A stretch of DNA of 64,000 bases from Dermanyssus gallinae (taxonomy: Eukaryota; Arthropoda; Arachnida; Mesostigmata; Dermanyssidae), in the NCBI GenBank assembly GCA_003439945.1, contig QVRM01002020.1, positions 451,001-515,000 of the forward strand, written 5' to 3'. The notes under the pieces were generated by a model. It was not told the DNA's origin. It saw nothing but the letters and a program-made list of their open reading frames with translations, and made no database searches. Shown one piece after another: positions 1 to 11,934 of this stretch. The position numbers and the translations under genes are program-made. Position 1 is the first letter of the stretch, and each line of letters opens with the position of its first letter.

Positions 1-255
1 GATGTTTTGGATCGGTGTTCGTCGGACCACGATAGGCTATAAGGATAGTAGGATTCACACCTACATTTTACACATATAGATACATCACATATTTGCCCAG
101 GATGCTCTATTCTTCTACAAATGATACTCGTCTGCTTCGAGCAGGCCTGCGCTGTTTAGGAGGTACATTTGTGTGCTGGAATAAACAATATATGTGCGAA
201 ATGAACAATTTCTATATTTGTGTGCTGGAATTGCCTATTTTTCTTCAAATATAAA

Positions 256-297
<42 letters not shown>

Positions 298-1202
298 ATC
301 GCAGAACATAAGCAAAATTTAACAATACAAGTTTGCCATCTTGCAGAGGCTGGGCAAACATCTTAGTTGATCTGCCTTTAGAGGGCGGCAGAAACTCAGT
401 CGAGCTGAGCACAATAGACACCAACACTAAAGTTAAGGCACCTTTTCTTCGGGCTCCGGCCAGCCATGGGATCTATAGTAGATATTAATACGTGTCATGT
501 TTTTTGCTAAAGCTAGTCAATCCCAAGTAGCCTAGTATAAATTATATAGGCAGATGACCCATAGACAGGATGCAAATATTGCAAACAGTAGCCAAGGTTG
601 CTTTTGCAAGTAAAGTTGGTAGCCAAGGTTGCTTTTGCAAGGAATAATGGGTTGTGTTAGAACGAAGCAACACATTTAGGTAAAATTCAAATGCATAAAT
701 GGGAATCTGCATACGAGCTTATTCAACAAGTACGCAAAAGTAATAGCAAAAGCTTAACAAATAAGGGCCTTTTTAGCATACGATATTGCACCACCAGCAT
801 TTAGAAAGTCACGAAAGGACATATCAGACCCCTTTATTTTTCGATTAAGAGGGTGGGAGGAGGCTGGGATGCAGGGAAACTTGAAAATCCGTTTTGCTGT
901 GCGATTATCTAGGTACACGTTAGACGAATATTCTATTGATGATTTCAATTCATAAACTAAAATTTCGCTTGTACCATTTAAATATAAGCACTATTTGGCT
1001 TCTTCGATTTTTCCATCGCGCACCAAAGAAGCTTTAGTAAGAGCTCACAAGCGGTGATTGTACCCGTGTCTCGTTGTTCTTCGTCAAAAAAGCTGAAAGC
1101 GACGGAAGGCATTCGGTTCGATATCAGATCTTCTATTAATAGTAGTTTTATTAACCAATGATTGATTTACGAATATACATCATAGACATCGCAGAACTAG
1201 AG
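1..1202. other. Unassigned AT-rich DNA
   Basis: I see no supportable gene here. It holds a (TA)n tract at about 260-293 and a perfect 23-bp direct repeat at 588-610 and 619-641, spaced by 8 bp. The short ORFs are not recognisable and cross simple repeats. Confidence 0.6.
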
Positions 1203-1219
1203 TTGAGGCAGCGGAATTG

Positions 1220-1402
1220 CTATTTTACAACGCTGAAGGTGATATAGATCACACGTGCAGCCACAAAGTTTACATATACATTAAGTGAGGTCTCATGAAA
1301 CTTCTCGCGCGCACAGATCTTCAGATCGAAGCCGTGGACGGCAAATCTGGTGATTAGATGCCGGTTTTCATAACTGCAGGCTCTCCACAAATCCGACGTC
1401 AT
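1220..1402 (-). pseudogene. Non-LTR retrotransposon ORF2 C-terminal fragment (HGF family)
   Basis: The minus-strand reading contains RHLITRFAVHGFDLKIC followed by KFHE. This matches the pattern R-x(4)-R-[FY]-A-V-H-G-F-x(3)-x-C seen again at 41.3 kb and 51.5 kb. In those copies a compact Cys/His cluster follows; here that cluster is lost, with Tyr and Phe where Cys is expected. I infer a decayed 3' end of a retrotransposon ORF2. On the downstream side, plus-strand 1213-1235 resembles the 88-bp repeat found at 41.1 and 41.6 kb, which supports common descent with those copies. The exact clade is unknown. Confidence 0.5.
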
Positions 1403-1719
1403 TCCTTTGTTTCATATACATATATCGTCTTGCCGAAGACGGCGGCTTTTTAGAGAACACGTATTAGATCTTCTACAGAGCCTATTTACAAATCATCTAT
1501 GAACAACCTTAATCGTGTGTTTGCACAAATGCATGGGCTCCAGATAGGGTAAGTAATCTAAGAGTTTAGATAACAGTTAATTTATATAGACGGATTTAAA
1601 CATTTAGATCTTTAATAATCAAATAACGGTATAGCGTGTTTTCACGTCCGTATATTAACTTGACTAAGACCCGTTGACGTTAAAACACTTTGGTCTCGCG
1701 CAACTTTTGCGGTATCAGG

Positions 1720-2030
1720 TTTGTCTAAATATATATATATATATTTATTTTTTACGCCCTGACAACCACATTCTAGACGCTCGTAATGGGCTAAGTTGCC
1801 TGTGGCACGATATCGTCTAAATGTATCTCTATCGTCATCGAGTTCTCGTACTGGAATTATATAGACTTTCTCTAGCAGAGGTATGTAGCAGCAAGGCAAT
1901 GACAACCAGGTCCAACAAATTCAACCAGTACGGCCAGGGCTCGAACTAGCGATGTTTTGCTAATTGTGGTTGCCATGGAAACGCCCCGTTTCGACCGAAA
2001 GTGCGTTAGCCGCCTAAGCCACCGTCACCA
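1720..2030 (-). mobile_element. tRNA-headed SINE, minus strand
   Basis: Read on the minus strand, the head near 2030 carries an A-box match TGGCTTAGGCGG and, about 63 bases further on, a B-box-like AGTTCGAGCCC. A body of roughly 200 bases follows, ending in GGGCGTAAAAAAT and a (TA)n tail near 1727-1747. The A-to-B spacing is too long for an ordinary tRNA, and no acceptor stem can be formed, so this is a SINE or SINE-like tRNA derivative rather than a tRNA gene. Both flanks contain AAATATAT, a possible but weak target-site duplication in AT-rich DNA. The 87-codon minus-strand ORF at 1642-1905 is only the SINE body read through. Confidence 0.5.
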
Positions 2031-2658
2031 CAAAAATATATGTATAAGAAGAAAGAATACACAGTCCCATCCGTAAACAGCCAACGTGTCAGCCAGTTGA
2101 CCATCTTCTGTAGACACAAATCTCATAACTTCTTTGGCGTACACACTGTCGTACAGCATGCCGCGTCAATTGAACGGAACACACAACTATCTGGTTCTCT
2201 CCTCCGCCATTCGCAGGCGTTCGCGCGTACGCACAGTCATGCCGGACACCCTATTCGCGTTCCTAGGTGTGCCACTACGCTATCCAGAAGCGCTATGCTC
2301 CTATTTCAGCCGGTTTGGTTATTACGACGCTTCGTACCTTTTTCCTTTTAACTACATCTGAAACATACTTTTTTCTTATTTATTATTGATTATTAATTCA
2401 ATTGCATTGGTTGTATGCTCCTCTAATGTCATTCGGAAGTTCTTGTTTACGGTTATATACAAGGCCCAATCGTGTGCCATTTCTAGCAGTTACGTGCACG
2501 TGGAGCGTCGAGGTACAAATTCGCGCTAAATAGATTAAGATTTACAGACATATAATTAGTCAGATACTCAGGCCCAGTACTCTTTTGAAAATAGCGCCGG
2601 CAATGGAACACTGAAAACACTGAAACACAGCGCGACAGTTTTGGAAGCGCTTTTTAGT

Positions 2659-2662
<4 letters not shown>
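2031..2662. other. Unassigned DNA with short plus-strand ORFs
   Basis: Two overlapping plus-strand ORFs (2040-2351 and 2134-2361) lie here in different frames. Neither shows a motif I recognise and neither has an obvious start context or neighbour, so I do not call a gene. Confidence 0.5.
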
Positions 2663-2732
<70 letters not shown>

Positions 2733-2798
2733 TTATATATATATATATACTTATATATATTATATACTTATATATTATATATTTTATATACCTATATA
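2663..2798. repeat. Compound (TA)n tract
   Basis: About 68 bases of uninterrupted TA dinucleotide are followed by further TA blocks separated by ACTTATATAT units, making a compound array with a slightly longer secondary period. Confidence 0.95.
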
Positions 2799-2799
2799 A

Positions 2800-4123
2800 T
2801 ACAGCATGATATCACGTTACGAAGTCCTCAAAGATTCGACGGTGTGTTTGCAAAGACTACACGTTTGTTAGACTTTTTTTCTAATCTGTATCATTCTCGT
2901 ACAGTGCCTTCTTCCCCCCCACTCGTTGTCGCTAGCGTGTTTCTTTGCTCGATCAGTAAGTAACAGTAGCAGTGCGGCAGCAGCACCAGCTTTGTGTTAC
3001 ACAGAGTTCTACAGTATCGCTACCGGCTGAGCCATGTACCACAACATGGGATGATCCGTTGTGCCAAAAAAATGCCGTGTCGAGGTTGTCATCGTCGCCC
3101 GCCATTGACCTTACCTCATCGCCGGGGGTTCATTCATGATTACCTGCACGAGTTGCCGCCCGTTTCTCTCTCTCTCTCTTTCTCTATCTCTCTCTGTCTC
3201 TTGCCAACCGGTGGCGGGTTAGCAGCGACAGACCGATTGAGTACTACGCTGTATCTATCTGCTACGAGAAGGCGTCAAACCACCAACGTCCGGACATCGA
3301 CACGCATAGCTCCGTGGTCAGCATGGTCAGCGAGCCTCACGGCTCAACTCGATGACGAATATAGATACATCGTGCATACATGTCCGTACGCTTCCTTCAC
3401 TCCCCCGCATCCCCCTCGTTCGCCCCGTGCGGACTGCCTCTGCGATCTGTTCAAACAAAACGAAACACAGAGGCACATCTGCATTCACATACGTACGGAA
3501 CGTACACAAACATGCATACATGGCACAGTCACGCGAGCTTGGGCTGGCGTGCCTAATAGTTCATTGCAGAGTGACAGTGCACGTATGCATAGGCTAGGCA
3601 ATTGCGGCAAAGGCGACGTTAGCTGATTGTCCTTGCCGTTCTCGCGGTGGCCGTCATCGCAATCATTGATATGCCACCGTGGCTAGCCGCAGGCCAAAAA
3701 CAAAACCGCCAAATAAAACACACAAATACAAAATGTTGGGGGTTAGTATTAGGCATGCTCAACAGATTCGTCATGTCTGCTCTCTCATTTATCTTTCAAT
3801 TATGCTTTCCCATCTATCTACCCGCCGCCACGTAGGGTCGTGCTTTTCATTGGTCTCTTTAGAGTCTTACCACCATCTGTCTGACCTGTCCTGTCTGTCT
3901 GTCTCTGTCTTTCTCTCTTCGTCTGTCCTATACATACAGCCTACATTTTTCTGTCTGTTTACGGTATGCTTATGTTTGAAAATCGGGCAGGAACGGAGAT
4001 TCCTAGAGAAATTGGCTGAACTGATCAACGTGGCCTCGGTTCTGACCCCATCCGGAGTGCAGCACCGTCTGTGTACTCGCAGGGCGCTTGACGCGGTTTG
4101 ATTGCGTCTGCCCCCCCCCCCCC

Positions 4124-4163
<40 letters not shown>

Positions 4164-5553
4164 GTGCGTATTAGGCGCAGCGAATTTGGCAGCTTCGTGC
4201 CCTCTCTCTACGTCCAAGAAGCGTAGAGCCAGCAGCAGCAGTTCCATGGATCGTGTGAGTTCCCTTTTGCCGCGCTCGCTGCCTCCGCCGTAGGCGACGA
4301 GACAGGCGGCAGTGGCCGTGGCCATGGCAGCCACAGCAGCAGCGGCAGCAGCCAGCATCTGAAACGACGATACTCGAGCAAATCGAACGTACGCTACGCC
4401 GCACACCCTACCTACATACGTACGCGCGTTGCCACCAAAGCAGTAGCCCCCTGTCTGGCATACGTGGTACTACGGAGACCACATATACAAACACACACAG
4501 ACAGCCAACGCTGGCTGAATGAATGGTTGGTTGGATAGATGAATGAATGAAGGAAGGAAGGAAGGCAAGATCGAACGAATCCGCTAGAGGGTCAGACGAA
4601 TTGAACAACCACCAACCGAACGATTGGCCGGGCGGGGGCCGGCCGGACGGTCGGACGCCCGATCCGAGAGAAGACAGACACAATGCGGCGGCGGCAGCAT
4701 CATCATCAGCAGCAGCAGCACCAGGGGCGGCGAGGTCCTCTCATCCACCGATGGCCCAAAGCAAAAACCACTACTCTTCCTCTTGCTCCTGCTGCTGCTA
4801 CTACTATTACAAGCCGCCCGTTGTCGACGGATGGCAGATGGCGGCCGCCACTGCCACCATTGCCGTAGCCGAATACAATCCTTCCTTTTTCATTGAGTCG
4901 TGTGCCGGCGACCACGCGTCCAGCAGCCACAGCGGGCGATCTATATCTCTCCTGTTCTGCCCTTTTTCTCTTCCTTTGCTGTTTTTCTCTCCTTTACCTT
5001 TCTATTCCTCGCTCTCTCTCTCTCTCTTTCTGTCTCTCTTTTCCTCTCCCACGACTATCTACGCATTATCCCGATTCTCGCTCTCTTTGTCTCGCGCGTA
5101 TTTCCTTTCTAGTCTATTCACCATGTCTATACTTATTCCTCTGTTTTTTGCTTTTTCCCTTTACCTTGTTTCTATTTCTCTTCGTATGCCTCTATTCCCT
5201 CTTGCTCTCTTTCGCTGACCTCTTGCCACCTTGTTCTCCTTCTCCCCCTGCGCGCTCTCTCTCTATCTCTGTCTGTCTCCTCTTGTATCTTATGCCCTAT
5301 CTCCCCGCAGTGCGCGGCACCAAACGGTGCTGGTCCATGGTCGCGGCAAGTAAGGTAACTGCAGTTTGGCCCGATCGTATAGACCGCTGTAATAGCAGTT
5401 CGATGTACGATGCCGCTGCTGCTGCCGCCGCGGCCGCCGCCGACGACCACTATTATTCTATTCGTTCCATTCGCTTCCCGTCATTCATTTGCTCGCTCCA
5501 CTGCCGGTTTGATCGGTCGTTACGCTTTTCTCCCTTCCTTTTCCTCTCTTTCT

Positions 5554-5605
<52 letters not shown>

Positions 5606-6650
5606 AACATACACACATATATATATAGAGTCTCCGTGGAGCCATTTGGCCCGACCCACCACGTCGTCCGCCGACGACCGAGCAGCAGACGGCCTACATC
5701 GATGTATGTCCATTAGACGAAGGAAACGAAACGACACCTACCCCTCCTCGGGCCAGCCCATATGTATGTGTGTATATATATGTATATATATAGACTTAGG
5801 ATCTCTCTACGACGGTTGTGCCGTGACGAGATCAAGGCTCAATAAATGGCGCTTTGCTTCCTACAGCCGCAGAACTTTTGCACGTTCCAAAGTACATTGG
5901 GCAAGACCAACCGTTAAGCGCTCACTGAAGCTACCAAGCGCGTCATCGAAGCTTCGACCTTTTGTAGTTTGGGATTGCGGGAACCAACGAACACGGGCAC
6001 AGCGAGAGGTCAAGGCGTACGGACTCGCCGCAGCTGAACAATCCGCTACTCGCCTAACGGCTACGGTCGGTCTTCGGTTAGCGGAAGGGGAAGATTCTAT
6101 CGTCGGCGGAAATTAGTTCCGAGTTTCCATAAACTAAATCGTCGAACTTCGTTCTACCAGGAAACGTTTTTTTTTTCTATTTTGACTCGATGTACGTTTG
6201 AGGCTTGAATTTACGTTAAGCCTTGGCTGTACATTAAGATGTACCATTTGATGTGCTCCGCTACAACTAGATAGTTGTTGGGAGAGCACATCAGTAGATG
6301 CAATTGGCAAAAAGATTCGCCACACGCAATCACATTGATAGGATTAAAATCGTATTGTTCAATAAATTAGATTTAAAAAAAACATGTGTCTTAAAGACAA
6401 TATATTTTTTAAACTTAATGACTTTAATTCAACGTGCAAATCCTCGAAAGATCGCATACAAAACGTCGGACGTATTCAAAGAGTATGTTTTCACCAGCTT
6501 CACAACAAATTACAGAAACAGTTTTCGTTGGCTTAATACATAAAAAACAGCAATTTTATCATATATATCATTTTGGATTAGAATACAGCTCTTCTTTCAG
6601 AATCTCTCAGCTCTCTAAGGATTAGAAAAGGCCTTAATTCGGAAAGACGA
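2800..6650. other. Low-complexity region, pyrimidine- and triplet-rich
   Basis: This stretch holds CT tracts (about 3168-3200, 4118-4142 and a pyrimidine-rich run at roughly 4950-5285), a C homopolymer near 4110, CAG/GCG-type triplet runs (about 4683-4735 and 5410-5440) and (TA)n tracts (4140-4162, 5557-5602). Long ORFs here, including one of 407 codons at 4893-6116, consist largely of Leu/Ser/Phe or Tyr/Ile strings encoded by these repeats and are not credible proteins. The composition could suit 5' leader or regulatory DNA of an unseen host gene, but nothing proves it. Confidence 0.6.
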
Positions 6651-7230
6651 TATATATATATATATATATATATATCGTGCGTTGCTCAAATGTACATGTA
6701 TAGCAAATACAGCCTTGTCGATCGGCCACTGCGGGTTCGCCGCTGGTCCTGGCCAAGAGTGTACCATATGAGTATTGAGAGTTAAATATTATGTTCCGAC
6801 CCCTTTAAGATGCGCGTTTGTCAGGAAAGAGGAGGAGGACATGGTCGCCATGCTTCAATCGTTGCACCGCCGTTAATCTGGTCGTCAAAAAAACGTGCCA
6901 AAGCTTTGGACATCGGACAAGTTTCGAAACAGAGCATGTGTGCGCCGCCTTGAATAGGCTTCGTAGGCATGACTCAGTCCGCCCACCCTCATGGAAGAAA
7001 GGCCTAAGCAATAACGTTTGTATTGAGAATGGGGCGCTGTTAGTGCATTCGATTTGTCGTCAAACATCTTAGGAATGGTTCCGTACTCTCGCATGTGCTG
7101 CATCAGCACGGAAAAGGTGTTGCATCCATACCGCTGAGAATGATGATTTGATAGTGTAGTATGCCCCCCCCCCCCCCCCCCCGGCAGGTCTAATCCCTCC
7201 AGCATCAACGCTGGCCGCTGGTCTATCCAA
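6651..7230. other. Unassigned DNA with (TA)n and C-homopolymer
   Basis: A (TA)n tract lies at about 6651-6675 and a C run of about 18 at 7164-7182. Overlapping ORFs on both strands carry no motif I recognise. Confidence 0.5.
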
Positions 7231-7234
7231 GATG

Positions 7235-7460
7235 GCGACCCCAGATTTGCTGTTTGCTTTGCGTCGTACGCAGTTACGTCATAATAGAGAGCTCGTGCGA
7301 GTGGACCCATTGTGCGACTTGTGTGGTGGCGGTAGTCCGCGTGCACTGTCCGCATGCTATTTGTATCGCCAGGATCGCCCTGATAGAGGCGCTGAAACGC
7401 CTAATGTTCCCAAAGTATTTCGCTTTAGTTAGCCTGCTGTCGCGAGCGCAATTCGTATAG
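7235..7460 (+). pseudogene. Non-LTR retrotransposon 3' coding end (R1/Jockey-like relic)
   Basis: Two plus-strand frames together read like the extreme C-terminus of an APE-type retrotransposon ORF2. The frame from 7232 gives RHNRELVRVDPLCDLCGG. The frame from 7254 gives VHCPHAICIARIALIEALKR. This follows the family pattern C-x(2)-C, then H-x-CP-x(3)-x(2)-R-x(2)-L. One frameshift lies between them, near 7325-7340, so the copy is dead. No upstream RT domain is visible, so it is 5' truncated or isolated. The clade assignment is tentative. Confidence 0.4.
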
Positions 7461-7464
7461 CAGA

Positions 7465-8022
7465 GCTGGAGCTGGGGCCCTATTTCGGCTCGACTCTCGT
7501 TCCACCGCGGCAAGTGCCAGCCTAGTCAGAACGTGTGGAACAGCTCTGTTAAGGCAAAACGAAACACATAAATAGAGATGCTGCTGTCCACGCAGCAGCA
7601 GCAGTGCACGGCATCACTCCCTCTGCTTGTAGGTAGGTAGGTAGGTAGGTAGACAGACAAACAGGCGACATCAAATGACGTGGCAGTTCCGACTGGCCAG
7701 CAGGACCAGCATACGACTAAAGACGAACGAGTGGTCGGCAATGTTGATAACAACAACGACAAAAATGAACATGAGGCTGGGGACACGCTGTCGATGGATA
7801 TGCCGCTAATGCTGAACCACCGCAGCAACATCAGCAGCAACAGAAGCAGAAGCAAGCGGTAATGGATTGCGATAACGGTGACAGACCGCCACCACAAGAA
7901 GCGCAAACATACGGACAGGCAGCCCGACAAAGTAGGGCAGGGGCCAAGGGCCAACGCAGGCCGTCTTCTCCTCTCTAAGCAGGCCCTAGTCAGTGAATGA
8001 CGTAATATGAGGCACCGCATCC
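7465..8022. other. Unassigned low-complexity DNA
   Basis: A tetranucleotide run of GTAG units lies at about 7629-7652 and CAG/CAA-rich DNA at about 7590-7860. The 176-codon minus-strand ORF at 7526-8056 is a Leu/Ser/Cys-rich reading of these repeats and is not called. Confidence 0.5.
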
Positions 8023-8378
8023 GCGGATAAGGTGGGTCAGCAGCCGCTTCAAACACGAAGCGGTAACATCAATCTGGGTGAGCTTACGCTATGTAACAAG
8101 CATGTGTTACACATGAAGGCTTTAGGCCGACGATCAGCGTCGGCAATGCACTTGCGTGATTGGCTGGCCATTAGTTTCACTAGGGTTCTTATAGTAGATT
8201 CCCTAATCAACATCTGTCAACAACAAGGTGATTATGACAAGGGATTCAAAAGGGCTTTCTGGTCGACTGGCGCGAGGATTCAACGGAGGCTGGAACCCAG
8301 CTACCTCTGCCGTTTTCCTCACTCTGCGGAACTGCATGACGCTAATTTTTTTTTACCTTTTGCAGGTGATTTCATCTG

Positions 8379-8606
8379 TTGGCAGGTCTTCCCGTTGGAG
8401 AGCGAGGTGGACCAGTAGGTGGAATAGTAATTTATCTACGAGTAGAGTTGCCCCGCATGCAAAGTGCATTTCGATATAGAGAGAGAGATAGTTGGTTAAC
8501 GCTCATCTTAGGTATATTCAACCTAGCATCGTTCTACCTGCCACCTCAGTATGTCAAGGTAGCCGGTGCTGTCAGTGCGGGCCTTAACCTGCGGTTAGCA
8601 ACTTAA
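8379..8606 (+). pseudogene. APE-type endonuclease fragment of a non-LTR retrotransposon (copy 1)
   Basis: The reading contains GGIVIYLRVELP, then a spacer, then ASFYLPPQ. This resembles the middle of the apurinic-like endonuclease domain of RTE/CR1/Jockey-type elements, where GG-[VI]-x-[IV]-Y-[VL]-R is followed by S-x-Y-[RL]-PP. Only about 70 residues are readable and no catalytic triad can be checked. Further on, at about 9150-9240, a reading LNAIIVGVHRSPD could be another piece of such a domain. It may belong to the same element as the plus-strand RT relic at 11.9-12.6 kb. Confidence 0.35.
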
Positions 8607-8609
8607 ATG

Positions 8610-11000
8610 GTAGTATAGACAATGACACCATCGACTGAAAGAGCGGAAAGGTGATAGAGCATCTAAGTAGCAGGAGTCTGCTTTGCTCAAACGAGTGAGA
8701 TCAATTCACGACGTTTGCCATGGTGGAAGAAGCGACCTTCTGTTCCACAATCTGCAACGTCTGTTGGAACTCAAAGTTTGCGTATTAGCGCTATGTCGCT
8801 GTCTATTCAGCATGCTACCCTAGCCAGTGAGCTAGAGATTGAAGGGAGCACACATGCAGATAACTGTAACACTCCATCTAAAACACTTGCTATGCAAAAA
8901 CAAGGGAGTGGTCCCGCTTTGGGCTTTGCTGCATGTTATTCAATTTTAGGGTTTAGGACTCTAGCGGCGTCAGTAATCAGATAATCAGATTTCTCTATGC
9001 CCCACAACGAAAGGATTTGTTTATTTGGTCGACTAACCTTAGGGCTTACAATGGCTTGTTTCTTTTGAGATTCTTCTACATTCTACCTTCAGAGTGGTCC
9101 ACCTTCTTCAGGATCTCGACCTACTGGACAACGTAAATTCACTCGAGCCGATCAAAGACCACTTCTTGAAATCGCTTTCGTCTCTACCGGACTTAACGCT
9201 ATCATTGTCGGCGTGCATAGAAGCCCTGATGTCTCTCATTGGTTGACAACGCATAGGTCGATGTTTACAAAGCTAGACTCTAAGGAGCCGGGGAGGGGGA
9301 GGAGGAAAAGGTGCAGGTGCAGGTGCATAATGTCATGCGACCCCATTGGGACCCTACTAGGCGAGTTTAGTATTAGAATCGGCGTCGCTCTAGTAAACCG
9401 CTGGCGAACGCATTTAAGCCTGCATCTTTCCTAAGTCATTATTGTTTGTTTTATATTAAAAACGCCGGATTAGGCATGCTGCCTTGAAGGACGTGCTATG
9501 ATGCGCTCTTAGATCATCTGGGCAACCATGCATACTCGAGCCGACAGAGTTCTGCCCGGGAAACTTCAGACGACCTTAGGGAATATCACTAACCGCCTTC
9601 AAGAACGGACGGTCGCATTCCGAAACGCGATAGTGACCTGACATCTTTTATTGTCGTCCAGCCATGCCTTGGCGGAGGCGGAGAAGTGCTAAACATATGC
9701 GTTTATACAGGTATTTATAGAGTTTTGTCTCTTCAAATTGATCCGCGTGGCGACCGGAATGATCGGCAAGTTCTACGCAAAACTAAAATGAGCTACTGAT
9801 GAACTGTGGAAAGGAGAACTTTCCGCTAAGGCTATTGTTTATCGTTCAATATGAACACGTAGCTCCGGTTTTGGACATCGTATCCAAATGGGTTGGATTT
9901 GTGACCAGATGAGGCCACCTTACACATTCAGGGTACAGTTACTTAGGCCCTGTCTCTTAGCAAACTATAGACAAATGTTTATTAATTATTATATAATTAT
10001 TATTTTTGTAATATTATTATAATATATTATAATATGTCTTATATTATGAGCAATGAGACACATTATTATTCTTCACCTAGTTGTCTGCAGAAAACTCGTA
10101 GGGTATTTTGAGACGGAATGGTCGCTTTTTCAGAGAGCCGCACCTTATGCTCCTTAAGTGTTTTTTGCTGGGCGGAAAATAATATGCTTTCTTTATCCGC
10201 GTTAACCAAAAAAAAAGTCTATAATATTTTTATTACTGCAACAATTGTATGGCTACTACTAGTTGCTATTAAAGAGTGATCGATACACTCATAAGTCAGT
10301 ACAAGTTAGGGTTCAATGTTCATGTTCCCGCATAGTTTACAAACGGGTTCGTCAATGTCAAAGAAATAGTGCTTCATACACAGTAGATAGTGGAAGCCAT
10401 TGATCTGCATATAACCGATCGGTTGCTTTGAAAAGCCATTTCTCAGTTGTTTGTTCTAAGTGCTGGATCTTCGGTGTACACTTACGTAACAACGTCAAAA
10501 CCACTGACTATTATTTTTTCTACTCCAAAATAATTTCTTTACTGAACGTATATTCCAACATTACAAATCATCTACAAGCGTCGGTTCTCCAAGCATTTCT
10601 TGGGTCGATGTGGCGGAAGTATTACGAGGTAGGCTTCACCCGGTCTATCTCTTTCAGGTTTTTGGGTGTCAGGTATTTAAAAACGAATTTACTTTGATCT
10701 TGTCTTTCGATTTCGATGCGGGCTGTCGTCAGCATGTCCTTGATGGGTACAAGCAGTTTTCTCGACTGTCGAATTTATTGTAGAGCGTTTTAGGAGACAG
10801 TTTTGCTGGACCGAAATAAATCTCTCCGTTTATCTGTGACAACTCCATAAAAAAAATTCCGTTACAGATTCTCTTTAGGATCAATTGTAGTGCTTAACCA
10901 ATAACTATCCTTACTCTGTAGGTGCGTACTGAGCATGTAGTAAGTCCTGCTGGGTTAAATTAGGGGGCGCCGGACGACAAATCGCGCCCGGCGATTGTTC
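8610..11000. other. Interior of duplicated unit, no recognisable gene
   Basis: Short ORFs at 8715-8984, 9213-9434 and 10428-10697 are preserved in both copies of the duplication. Given the tiny divergence between copies, this is not evidence of selection. A very AT-rich patch lies at about 9975-10060. I recognise no domain. Confidence 0.5.
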
Positions 11001-11040
11001 TCCAGCCGGATCTTTTCGCGAAGCAGCCCATCGCGGTATT

Positions 11041-11690
11041 TTAGGCCAGCAGCTCAATTAGTCGTCGAATCGACTGTATGTGCGTGACGAGCATCTGCGC
11101 GGTAGATGCCCGTATGGTAAACGGTGAGCTATCCTGGTACGCAAACAACACCGTACATGCCTCAATGGTATGCGCGACATCATCGGGCACCCCGGCGTCG
11201 CAGAGAACGCGTATGTCCGTCATTGCTTTCTCGATCTTCATCATGTACGCCTGGAACTAGCCATCTCCGCTTAGCGCCTGGGCAGCGTAGTATGTCATTC
11301 GTCGCTGTGCCGTATACCACTTGCGCAAGTCTATGATGACGGAGCGTGTCGACGTACCTCTCATGTCTCCTCCAGGCGGTGGGTCCACATCTCCGCCCAA
11401 GCGGCAAGTGTGGCATCTCGAGCCTCAATCCACGATATCTCCCCGTTTAATCTCCAGAAGCCGAATTGCTCTCCTTGCAGGGTTCCCATATTTTGCCTTA
11501 CCAGCAACACATCATGCTAACTTTGCACCAAAAAGGTGTTCGCATTAAATAAGCTCGAAATTACGCTCTGAAGAGAGCCACTAACCCCTACATGTCGGAA
11601 TGACTTCACCAGGAGATCTCGACGTGCTTTGTCAAAGGCTTTGACACAATCTATAAAAAAGACTAAACGCAGTCACAAGGGATCCACAGT
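11041..11690 (-). pseudogene. R1/Jockey-like RT and 3' coding end, degraded (copy 1)
   Basis: On the minus strand, about 11690 down to 11560 reads FIDCVKAFDKARRDLL and then GVSG, the RT palm motif A and its following loop. Further down, about 11420-11041, pieces in different frames give LRKWYTAQRRMTYYAAQALS, then FQAYMMKIEKA, then CDAGVPDDVAHTIEAC. That last part follows the R1/Jockey C-terminal pattern in which a GHG/F-x-x-YL segment precedes a C-x(n)-D-x(2)-HT-x(2)-C cluster. Motifs B to E between the two blocks are not readable, so the copy has an internal deletion as well as frameshifts and stops. It lies head-to-head with the plus-strand relic that starts about 11.93 kb. Confidence 0.6.
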
Positions 11691-11934
11691 TCTGGAGAGT
11701 TCCTACTGCAGCGAGTTTCGATCGAGCTTCAGCGGGGAAACGCGGCGTCAGTCGAAGGGCCCCTTCCCTCCGCCGAAGGGTTTCCTGAGATCCCGTAGGA
11801 ATAATGATGTTCTTAATACTACTTTGATTAAATAAAAAACTATGACATTAAATCTATAAAAATGCGTACAAATGGCCTCTGGGTTTTTCACAGCCCGTTC
11901 TATCTTTGACTAAAACATATCGACCGCACCACGC

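Noticed and set aside
245..427. ORFs with Tyr-Ile strings (also near 24.3-24.7, 33.7, 35.4-35.7, 39.8 and 44.1-44.3 kb)
   Set aside because: They are translations of (TA)n tracts.
1919..2036. tRNA gene with intron
   Set aside because: A-to-B spacing is too long, no acceptor stem is present, and a SINE-like body follows.
4893..6116. 407-codon plus-strand ORF
   Set aside because: Most of it is Leu/Ser/Phe from a pyrimidine tract and Tyr/Ile from (TA)n. No domain is recognisable, so it is a product of simple repeats.
3000..6116. Host gene 5' exon in the CAG/GCG-rich region
   Set aside because: The composition is suggestive, but there is no conserved reading, no defensible splice-bounded exon and no recognisable domain.
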